DNA of 64,000 nucleotides. Origin: Pseudomonadota bacterium. Lineage in GTDB: Bacteria; Pseudomonadota; Gammaproteobacteria; Burkholderiales; Gallionellaceae. The stretch covers positions 22,220 to 86,219 of the forward strand of contig JAJYYO010000012.1 in the NCBI GenBank assembly GCA_021800795.1, read 5' to 3'. The translations under genes and the position numbers were made by a program. The stretch's first letter is position 1. Each line of letters begins with the position of its first letter. Below the pieces are notes generated by a model that was given only the letters and a program-made list of their open reading frames with translations, was not told the DNA's origin and ran no database searches. Below are positions 17,625-25,336 of this stretch, in pieces.

Positions 17625-19421
17625 TTAATCCTGGCTGCGCTCCAGGTGTGCGCCCGTGTCGTTGCGTCCTGTCATCTGGCGTGCCTGGGACAGTGCGCGG
17701 TCCAGATCGAAAGACGGGACGAAGTCTTTGTGCGCAAGACGCGTGTCATAGGCGGGACGGAACTTGGCGATGGTTTCCAGCACCGGGTTGCAGGCCGAAT
17801 GTCCCAGTCCGCAGTGGCTGGTGGACTGCAACAGTGCGTTGAGTTTTTCAATCTCGGCAAAGTCGTAGGGTGAACCGTAACCGTTGGCCAGTTTGTCCAT
17901 CATGTTGGACAGCAAGGAGGTGCCGACCCGGCAGGGAGTGCAGAAGCCGCAGCTCTCGTGTTTGAAAAAATGCACGAAGTTGCGCGCCACCTCGAACATG
18001 TCGCGTGTCTTATCGAACACCATGAAGGAGCCTGCGGTCGGGATGTCCTCGAAGGCGATGCGCCGCCCGAACTCATCCGGGGCGATGCACACCCCGGAAG
18101 GGCCGCTGATCTGCACCGCCTGCGTATCGCGCGCGCCGCAGTCGTCAAGCACCTGGGCAACCGTCACGCCGTAGGGGTATTCGTATATCCCCGGGCAATC
18201 GCAGTCTCCGGATACCGAGAGAATTTTGGTGCCGGAGGAGGCGCCGGTGCCGATACCGGCATACCACGCGCCGCCGTTCAGCGCGATCAGACTGGCAGCG
18301 GCGAAGGTTTCGACATTGTTGACCACGGTAGGCATATTGAGGTAACCATGGGTCACAGGAAATGGAGGACGGTTGCGCGGCGTGCCGCGTTTGCCCTCCA
18401 GCGATTCGATCAGCGCGGATTCTTCGCCGCAAATATAGGCGCCTGCGCCGAGATGGATGTCGATATCGAAGTTGAAATCGGCATGGCCGAGTATGTCGTT
18501 TCCCAGCAATCCCTGCTGGCGGCGGCGTTGCAGCACCGCCTGCAAATGATTCAGCAGATAACGATATTCCCCGCGCAGATAGAGAAAGCCCTTCTTTGCG
18601 CCGATGATGCGGGCGCACAGCGTCATGCCCTCGAACACCATGTCTGCGAAGTTGTTTAACAGTACGCGGTCCTTGAAGGTGCCAGGCTCGCCTTCATCCG
18701 CGTTGCACACCACGAAGCGGGCATCGCCCGCAGCTTGTCGACACAATTCCCACTTCGCCCCGCTTGAAAATCCCGCACCGCCCCGTCCGCGCAGCAGAGA
18801 GGCTTTGATCTGTTGCAGGGTCTCATCTGTCCCGCGCAGCAAAAGAGCGGCCAGTGATGATCCCGATTGAAAATGACTATCCAGCAGAATATCCCGGCGC
18901 TGGATGTTGTCTTCGATGGAGAAGAAGACGGCGGGCCAGGCGGACACCGGAACCTGTTCCCGTATCAATTCGCAGATGGCATTCGCCCGGTCCTGCGTCA
19001 GACGATTGATCGCAAGGCCGTTGACCAGCATCGCCGGCCCCTGATCGCACATGCCGGTGCAGGAGGTGGTGTCGATACTGAGCAGGTTATCCTCGGAAAG
19101 CTTGCCGGGCTCCACCCACAATTGGCTGCACATGCTCTCCATCAGGGCGACGCTGCCGGACATGCGGTCGGTGATGTTGTCGGAGAAAAGCACGCGATAT
19201 GCGCCCGGCGGTTGCAGATGGAGAAAGGAGTAGAAGCCGGCCACGCCTTCGATCTTCGAGCGTGGCAATTTCAGCGCTGCGCTTATGTGATCAATCGCAT
19301 CGGAATGGATATATCCATAGTGATCCTGAGCCAGGATGAGTATCTGCAACAGATCGCTCGGCCGGTGACGGATGAGTATCGGGTCCAGATAAGCTGCATG
19401 CGTGTTGATTTGGCAGACCAT
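17625..19421 (-). CDS. hoxF: Hydrogenase diaphorase subunit HoxF
   Basis: NADH/NAD-binding flavoprotein of the soluble hydrogenase, equivalent to fused NuoE and NuoF. 598 residues: an N-terminal thioredoxin-like 2Fe-2S domain (TSCTGMCDQGPAMLVNG around 115-130), the FMN/NAD region LLRGRGGAGFSSGAKWELC (about 210-228), CNADEGEPGTFKDR, GAGAYICGEESALIESLEG, and the 4Fe-4S motif ESCGFCTPCRVGTSLL (about 500-515) with the distant Cys in THCGLGHSA-like sequence. The N-terminal fusion means no separate hoxE is needed. It is the first gene of the operon. The start at 19421 fits the family's beginning. Confidence 0.96.
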   Translation of the reverse strand: MVCQINTHAAYLDPILIRHRPSDLLQILILAQDHYGYIHSDAIDHISAALKLPRSKIEGVAGFYSFLHLQPPGAYRVLFSDNITDRMSGSVALMESMCSQLWVEPGKLSEDNLLSIDTTSCTGMCDQGPAMLVNGLAINRLTQDRANAICELIREQVPVSAWPAVFFSIEDNIQRRDILLDSHFQSGSSLAALLLRGTDETLQQIKASLLRGRGGAGFSSGAKWELCRQAAGDARFVVCNADEGEPGTFKDRVLLNNFADMVFEGMTLCARIIGAKKGFLYLRGEYRYLLNHLQAVLQRRRQQGLLGNDILGHADFNFDIDIHLGAGAYICGEESALIESLEGKRGTPRNRPPFPVTHGYLNMPTVVNNVETFAAASLIALNGGAWYAGIGTGASSGTKILSVSGDCDCPGIYEYPYGVTVAQVLDDCGARDTQAVQISGPSGVCIAPDEFGRRIAFEDIPTAGSFMVFDKTRDMFEVARNFVHFFKHESCGFCTPCRVGTSLLSNMMDKLANGYGSPYDFAEIEKLNALLQSTSHCGLGHSACNPVLETIAKFRPAYDTRLAHKDFVPSFDLDRALSQARQMTGRNDTGAHLERSQD

Positions 19422-19484
19422 GAGCGCGCTTTCTATGGTTACGGAAAAAACAATATTGAGGATACGCTATCCATTCTAATGAAC

Positions 19485-19499
19485 AATTCTGACAGAATT
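19485..19499. promoter_or_regulatory. Perfect 15-bp inverted repeat upstream of hoxF
   Basis: AATTCTG-A-CAGAATT lies 64 bp upstream of the hoxF start, in a 200-bp region between hoxF and the divergent PAS-GGDEF-EAL gene. Symmetry and position suit a repressor or activator site for either gene. On the hox strand a weak TTGTTC / TATCCT pair 16 bp apart (around 19460-19485) is a possible promoter. I see no sigma-54 -24/-12 element. Confidence 0.4.
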
Positions 19500-19621
19500 A
19501 AGAAGGCTGCGGGTGGCAATCTGAAACAGGCTTCGAGTAAAAGGGCAAAAAAAACTTATCATGCACAATCTGATAGGGTATGCTTCAAAATACGACTGAA
19601 CTGCTTATCCCGGATTGAACC

Positions 19622-21751
19622 ATGTCCAATTCAACTTCTCATGCAAGAGGCGATTCGCCGGATCGAAGTGCAGAGCTGGATACTCAGCGCCTGCTGTTTC
19701 AGGCGATACTGGATAACGCACCGATCGGCATCTGGATGCTGGGCATCGATGGCAGGATGAAATTCATCAACGATACTTTCTGCGATGCGGTGGGTGTCAC
19801 CGAACAGCAGTTCGTTGCCAGCAGGCACTATGCGGAAGTGTTGCCGCTTTCAATTACGGAAAATTGCATCAAGTCGGACCGTAAGTGTTACGAGCAGGTT
19901 GAACCTCATGTTTCAATGGAATGGTTGCCATTTGTTGACGGTCGCGACCATCTGCTTGAAATCACCAAGGTGAAATTATTCGATCCAAAAGGGAGTCTGC
20001 TTGGCCTGATCGGGCTGGCGGTAGATATCACCGAACGCAAAGCGGCCGAGGACAGACTGCACCTCACTGCCAAAGTGTTCGAAAATACCCTGGAAGGAAT
20101 CACAATCACCGATGTATCAGGCTATGTGATCGAAGCCAATGCGGCGTTTTGCAAAATTACCGGCTATTCCCGTGAGGAGATCGTCGGAAAAAACCTGCGT
20201 ATCCTGCAATCCGGTCTCCAGAGTACTTCGTTTTATGAAACCATGTGGCAGTCTATTCTGACGACAGGGTGTTGGCAGGGCGAAGTATGGAATCGCAAGA
20301 AAAATGGCGAGCTGTATGCCGAGTGGCTGAGTATTTCTGCCATCAAAAACGAAGATGGACAGGTTGCCAATTATCTCGGCGTCTCTTCGGATATTACGGA
20401 GTCGAAGCAACATGAAAAACAACTGAACCGCATAGCGCACTACGATGCTCTGACCGGCTTGCCGAATCGCACACTGCTGGATGACAGGTTGAAACAGGCC
20501 GTTGCGCGGGCAGTTCGGGAACAGAGCATGATGGCGGTCTGCTATCTGGATCTCGATGGATTCAAATCAATCAACGACAGCATGGGCCATGATGCCGGAG
20601 ACCGTGCATTGATTGAGATTGCACGACGTATCAAGGACACGATACGCGGCGGTGAAACGGTCGCGCGCCTGGGAGGGGATGAATTTGTCGTTCTGTTGCT
20701 GGGTCTGGAACGCGGCGAGGAATGCAGCATGGCGCTGGATCGTTTGCTCAGTGTCATTGCCGAACCGATCAGTATCGGCGACAAATTTTTTGTGCTGGGC
20801 GCCAGTATTGGCGTGAGCATCTACCCGATGGACGACGGGGATACCGATACCTTGTTGCGTCATGCCGACCAGGCCATGTACTCGGCCAAGCAATCCGGCA
20901 AGAACCGTTTTCATGTCTACGATCTGGCTCTTGATCAGCGTGCGCGCAATCAGCAGATGCTATTGCAGAGCGTCCAGCATGGCTTGCGGATAAACCAGTT
21001 CGAGCTTTATTATCAACCCAAAATCAACCTGTGTACGCAGGCGCTGGTCGGCGTAGAAGCATTGATACGCTGGAACCACCCCGAATCTGGTTTGCTTTCC
21101 CCGGCCAGGTTTCTTTCGGCTGTTGAAAATACCGATGTTGACATTGCAATCGGGGAATGGGTGATTGCCGGCGCGCTGCGACAGATCGCCAGTTGGCGTA
21201 TCGCGGGGCTGGATACCGAAGTCAGCATTAATATTTCCGCACACCATCTGGAATACCCCGGTTTTATTGATGGCTTGCAGCGGCAGCTTGAACTGCATCC
21301 GGATGTTCCGGCAAACCGTCTTCAGATTGAAGTGCTTGAAACTGCTGCGCTTGACGATATCGCCGAAGTACGGCTCATTATCGAACGCTGTTCCAGGCTG
21401 GGTGTAGGTTTTGCGCTGGATGATTTCGGTACGGGCTATTCTTCCTTGTCGTACTTGAGCCGTCTGCCGGTTGATACGCTCAAGATCGACCAGTCTTTTG
21501 TACGCAACCTGACGGCAAGCAAAGGCGATCATGCCATCATTCTGGGCATTATCGCGCTTTCCCGTGCATTCGAGCTCAAGACGGTGGCGGAAGGCATCGA
21601 GACTGAAGAACATTTTACGACTCTGCTCGAAATGGGTTGTGATATCGGCCAGGGCTATCTCATCGCACGCCCGATGGTGGCTGCAGCACTTTTCGATTGG
21701 GCAGCTCGACCGATCCGCCTTTTCGTGCCGACTGCTCCAGCCGATCAATAA
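19622..21751 (+). CDS. PAS-PAS-GGDEF-EAL cyclic-di-GMP signalling protein
   Basis: A 709-residue soluble sensor. Two PAS domains (about 25-140 and 145-265, each ending in a DITE-type motif) precede a GGDEF domain (DALTGLPNRTLLDD; ARLGGDEFVVLL with GGDEF near 351-355) and an EAL domain (VGVEALIRWNHP with EAL near 478, DDFGTGYSSLSYL near 599, KIDQSFV, AEGIETEE). Both active-site signatures are intact, so it could make or degrade cyclic di-GMP, as in PdeR/MorA-type proteins. Which activity dominates cannot be told from sequence. It is divergent from hoxF, so a redox or hydrogen-linked role is possible but only positional. Confidence 0.93.
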   Translation: MSNSTSHARGDSPDRSAELDTQRLLFQAILDNAPIGIWMLGIDGRMKFINDTFCDAVGVTEQQFVASRHYAEVLPLSITENCIKSDRKCYEQVEPHVSMEWLPFVDGRDHLLEITKVKLFDPKGSLLGLIGLAVDITERKAAEDRLHLTAKVFENTLEGITITDVSGYVIEANAAFCKITGYSREEIVGKNLRILQSGLQSTSFYETMWQSILTTGCWQGEVWNRKKNGELYAEWLSISAIKNEDGQVANYLGVSSDITESKQHEKQLNRIAHYDALTGLPNRTLLDDRLKQAVARAVREQSMMAVCYLDLDGFKSINDSMGHDAGDRALIEIARRIKDTIRGGETVARLGGDEFVVLLLGLERGEECSMALDRLLSVIAEPISIGDKFFVLGASIGVSIYPMDDGDTDTLLRHADQAMYSAKQSGKNRFHVYDLALDQRARNQQMLLQSVQHGLRINQFELYYQPKINLCTQALVGVEALIRWNHPESGLLSPARFLSAVENTDVDIAIGEWVIAGALRQIASWRIAGLDTEVSINISAHHLEYPGFIDGLQRQLELHPDVPANRLQIEVLETAALDDIAEVRLIIERCSRLGVGFALDDFGTGYSSLSYLSRLPVDTLKIDQSFVRNLTASKGDHAIILGIIALSRAFELKTVAEGIETEEHFTTLLEMGCDIGQGYLIARPMVAAALFDWAARPIRLFVPTAPADQ

Positions 21752-21782
21752 AATCCTCCATGAGAATTTATTAAATTTATAG

Positions 21783-21822
<40 letters not shown>

Positions 21823-21835
21823 TCCCACAGCTGCA

Positions 21836-22288
21836 ATGAGAGAGTTTTTCAATTATCTGGTATGTATCCTGTTTTTGACCGCATTTGCTGCATCCGCATG
21901 GAGTGGCGAACTGGCTGGCCTGTGGCAGGAATATAACGACGACAGCGGCGATCCGGAGGCGCTGATACGTATTGAGAAAATGGGCGACGATCGCTATGAG
22001 GGAAGAATAGAAAAAATCCTGCCCGATACGGAAAAAAATGCTGAATTGATCTGTACCAAATGCAGCGGCAGGCTACATAATCAACCTCTGCTGGGTCTGC
22101 GCATCCTGTCCGGCTTGAAGCGGCATGACGAGCTGACTTTTGAAGGAGGCGAAATCACGAATCCGGACGATGGCAAAACCTACCGGTGCAACATTCGTCT
22201 CTCCGAGGACGGCAATACCATTGAAGTTACCGGCTATCTCGGTTTTCACTGGGCAGGACAATCGGAAACCTGGACAAAAGTCAGGTAA
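21836..22288 (+). CDS. DUF2147 family exported protein
   Basis: 150 residues with a clear signal peptide (hydrophobic core LVCILFLTAFAASAWS, cleavage near residue 22-24), so it is periplasmic or exported. The mature part matches the DUF2147 pattern: GLWQEYNDDSGDPEALIRI, a Cys pair in LICTKCSGR, LLGLRILSGLK, FEGGEITNPDDGKTYRC and a GYLGFHWAGQSETWTKV end. The family is a small beta-barrel of unknown function that is often exported. The gene lies directly downstream of the TA palindrome and 30 bp before the TAXI-type gene. Confidence 0.88.
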   Translation: MREFFNYLVCILFLTAFAASAWSGELAGLWQEYNDDSGDPEALIRIEKMGDDRYEGRIEKILPDTEKNAELICTKCSGRLHNQPLLGLRILSGLKRHDELTFEGGEITNPDDGKTYRCNIRLSEDGNTIEVTGYLGFHWAGQSETWTKVR

Positions 22289-22317
22289 CAAGCGGCAAGT
22301 ACGCTGTCAGGATTAAT

Positions 22318-23652
22318 GTGATATCGCCAAGAATTTATATCGAGAGAACTTTTGCCAGGCTGATGGCGCTTTTCGGGCAGGGTCTGGTGGTATCCATCGG
22401 CGTGATTCTGCTCGCGGGCCTCGTGTTAAGCGCCGCTGTTTTCATGTATATGGAAGCGGCGGCCCCGGACACCCTCACCATTGCCAGCGGGCCGGCGGGC
22501 AGCATATTTCAGAAAACCGCTGAAAAATACCAGGCCATACTGGCAAAAAACGGGGTCACGCTAAAAATTATCTCATCTGAAGGATCGCTGGATAATTTCA
22601 ACAAACTGTCCAACCCCAGGATTGCGGTCGATGTCGGATTTGTGCTGGGTGGTCAGGTCAATGGCGCCGGCACGGAAAACCTGGTGTCACTGGGGAGCAT
22701 TTCCTATCAGCCGATGATGATTTTTTATCGCGGCGCAATCAAGAATTTTCTGTCCGACTTCAAAGGCCATCGGCTATACACAGGCCCCAAGGGCAGCGGC
22801 ACGGACTCCCTGGCTCGCGCACTCTTGAAAGTCAACGGCATCCAACCCGATGGCGATACCATTTTAGTCAATGCGCTTGCGAGCAACCCGGAACAGGCGC
22901 TGCTCGACAATCGCGTGGACGCCATTTTCCTGATGGGCGAGACGACCCCGCTGGAGCTGATGCGCCACTTGATGCACGCGCCGGATATCCACATTTTCAA
23001 TTTCACCCAGGCCGAAGGTTATACCCGCCGCATCAATTATCTGAACAAACTGGAAGTTCCCAAAGGCTCGCTGGATCTTGGCCGGAATATCCCCGCTGAA
23101 AACCTCGAACTGCTTGCCCCGACAGTGGAACTCATCGCACGCGACAGTCTGCATCCCGCACTCTCCGACCTGCTCCTGGAAGCCGCGCGGGAAGTGCACG
23201 GGGCAGCCTCGCCATTCAAGAAGCGCGGCGAGTTTCCGGCCCCCCTGGAACATGAGTTTCGCATCAGCGAGGATGCAAGCCGTTATTACGAATCCGGCAA
23301 GAGCTTTCTCTATCGCACCTTTCCCTTCTGGGCGGCAAGTCTGATCACGCGCGCGCTGACTGTCGTCGTACCGCTGGCGCTCTTTGTCATTCCCGCGCTG
23401 CAACTCGCCCCGGCGATCTACCGCTGGCGACTGGAGTCGCGCATTTATCGCTGGTACCGGGTATTGCTGGATATCGAACGCGATGCATTCAAACCTTCAG
23501 CGGATCACAAAAGGCGTCAGGAGCTATTGCGGCACCTTGATCACATCGAACAAACGGTCAACAAAATCGTCGTGCCTGCGTCTTGCGGCAACGATTTTTA
23601 TGCACTGCGCCTGCACATCATTTTTGTGCGTGAAAAACTGATGTCTCAATAG
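22318..23652 (+). CDS. TAXI-family (TRAP-associated) substrate-binding protein, membrane-anchored
   Basis: 444 residues. A membrane segment (about 20-46) is followed by a periplasmic-binding-like domain with LTIASGPAGSIFQKTAEKY, the typical TAXI opening (normally IGTGPxGGxYY), then GSLDNFNKLSNP, and GPKGSGTDSLARALL. A second membrane segment (VVVPLALFVIPALQLAPAIY, about 350-369) precedes a 70-residue basic C-terminal helix. Family members bind small solutes for tripartite transporters, but no TRAP permease gene is adjacent, and two membrane anchors are unusual for a free binding protein. It may act as a sensor. The start is GTG at 22318. An ATG two bases earlier is out of frame. Confidence 0.8.
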   Translation: MISPRIYIERTFARLMALFGQGLVVSIGVILLAGLVLSAAVFMYMEAAAPDTLTIASGPAGSIFQKTAEKYQAILAKNGVTLKIISSEGSLDNFNKLSNPRIAVDVGFVLGGQVNGAGTENLVSLGSISYQPMMIFYRGAIKNFLSDFKGHRLYTGPKGSGTDSLARALLKVNGIQPDGDTILVNALASNPEQALLDNRVDAIFLMGETTPLELMRHLMHAPDIHIFNFTQAEGYTRRINYLNKLEVPKGSLDLGRNIPAENLELLAPTVELIARDSLHPALSDLLLEAAREVHGAASPFKKRGEFPAPLEHEFRISEDASRYYESGKSFLYRTFPFWAASLITRALTVVVPLALFVIPALQLAPAIYRWRLESRIYRWYRVLLDIERDAFKPSADHKRRQELLRHLDHIEQTVNKIVVPASCGNDFYALRLHIIFVREKLMSQ

Positions 23653-23819
23653 CCCGCCCCGGCCTGCCGGACAATATTCCGCCACTGCATGTCCGCCCAC
23701 AACAAGCTTGCATACAGATATTTTCGATATCCTGCATAATGGGCGGCAATTGTTAAGCGGATTTTAATGTAACCGACCTGATGCCCGGGGAAGCAACAAG
23801 TCATAGCGTGGGAGATAAA

Positions 23820-25301
23820 ATGCGTGGTGGAATTTTTGCAGCTGTTCGAGGCTACATGGTGATAGCAGCCGTAGTTGGCACCGTCACGGCGCTGGTTCTG
23901 ACAATTTATTTCACCCAGGACAACCTGCAATGGATCGCCTTCCTGACAGGTGTACTCATCGCCTCCGTGCTTGCCGAAGCGGCCCGGGCATCGCGTTCGG
24001 AATGGGCTCTGATGCGCCGCACGGCTCAGTTGTCGGCAACCAGGGAAAAGCTTGAATTCGAGGTTCGCCTGCGCAAGAGCAGCGAGAAAAAATACACCGA
24101 GTTTCATTCACGTTTGCAATTAATCGACGAAACCTTATCGATCATGATCGTGTTTGTCGACAACGAAGGCCATTGCCGATACCACAACCGTGCCTTTCGG
24201 GAATGGCTGCATCTGAAAGCGGAACTCATAGACGGTCGGCATTTGCGTGAAATATTTGGTTCCAAAGCTTATGCCGAAATTGCTATCGCAGTTCAGCAAT
24301 CGCTGGATGGACACCCGCTGCATTATGAGCATTTGCAGAAAACTACCGGCAGTGCCGTCTACCGGCTATTGGTGGAGCATGTACCTCAATTTGGCGCAAA
24401 CGGTCACGTTAGCGGATTTTATTTTCTGGCCGAAGATATTACCCAACGCCGCGATTTGCCTCTTTTCGTGCAGAGCACGCACCCGTCAACGGATTACGGC
24501 ATTATTGCCCCAACTGACCGGGAAATAAGCGCCGTTTCCGGACAGAGCGTCGAAAAACAGGATGAGGGGAAATCATTCATTGCGGCCATCCAGGAAGGAA
24601 AATTCTGCCTGTATTGTCAGCTCATCTCCCCGCTCCCCATAGACTCCGGTCATACAGCGCATTACGCCATACTGATCCGTCTGCTTGAAGAGGAAGGCAG
24701 CATGGTGCCACCCGGCGCATTCTTTCCCCTGGCTGAAAAAACCGGTTTAATGCCTTATCTGGATCACTGGGTCGTTCAGCAGATTCTGGAATGGGCCGCG
24801 AAACAACCAGGCTCCATCCGTGACAACAGATCCATATTTTTCATCAACGTGGCAACGGCCACCATAGGCGATCCCGATTTCCCCGCTTTCTTGCAGAATA
24901 CGCTGAATGAGCAGGGCATGCCCGGTTCCATTCTGTGCTTTGAAGTGTCTGGCGCGGATCTGGCTGCACGAAACAACTGCGTTGCCGAGTTTATCCACAG
25001 CGTCAGGCAATGCGGTTGCAGTATCGCTTTAAGTGGATTCGGCAAAGAAGAGAACTCATTCGACCATATACGCGGTTTTCAGGTAGATTTTCTGAAAATA
25101 GATGGCGGCATCATACTCAATATGATCGATGACCCGGTTGACCTGGCCAAGGTAGTCTCCATAAACCGGACCGCAAAAAAAATCGGCGTTCAAACCATTG
25201 CAGAACTCGTCGAAAGCGATGAGATAGTCGCAAAGCTCATCGAAATCGGCATCGATTTTTCACAGGGCTCCGGCATTTCCCTGCCTCGCCCCCTGTCATG
25301 A
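23820..25301 (+). CDS. Membrane PAS protein with a degenerate EAL domain
   Basis: 493 residues from MRGGIF, chosen because GGGAGA lies 7 bases before this ATG. The frame also allows a start 13 codons earlier at 23781. Two transmembrane helices (about 8-30 and 36-56), a coiled coil (about 65-95), a PAS domain (about 100-215) and a C-terminal EAL-like domain (about 255-490). The catalytic signatures are lost: EAL is replaced by YAILIRLL, the Asp pair in DDFGTG by GFGKEEN, while LKIDGGII and a form of AELVES remain. Without the metal ligands it should not hydrolyse cyclic di-GMP and may bind it or act through protein contacts. Confidence 0.82.
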   Translation: MRGGIFAAVRGYMVIAAVVGTVTALVLTIYFTQDNLQWIAFLTGVLIASVLAEAARASRSEWALMRRTAQLSATREKLEFEVRLRKSSEKKYTEFHSRLQLIDETLSIMIVFVDNEGHCRYHNRAFREWLHLKAELIDGRHLREIFGSKAYAEIAIAVQQSLDGHPLHYEHLQKTTGSAVYRLLVEHVPQFGANGHVSGFYFLAEDITQRRDLPLFVQSTHPSTDYGIIAPTDREISAVSGQSVEKQDEGKSFIAAIQEGKFCLYCQLISPLPIDSGHTAHYAILIRLLEEEGSMVPPGAFFPLAEKTGLMPYLDHWVVQQILEWAAKQPGSIRDNRSIFFINVATATIGDPDFPAFLQNTLNEQGMPGSILCFEVSGADLAARNNCVAEFIHSVRQCGCSIALSGFGKEENSFDHIRGFQVDFLKIDGGIILNMIDDPVDLAKVVSINRTAKKIGVQTIAELVESDEIVAKLIEIGIDFSQGSGISLPRPLS

Positions 25302-25336
25302 AGAATAAGCTATCGTTTCAGGTTCACGATTTCCCC

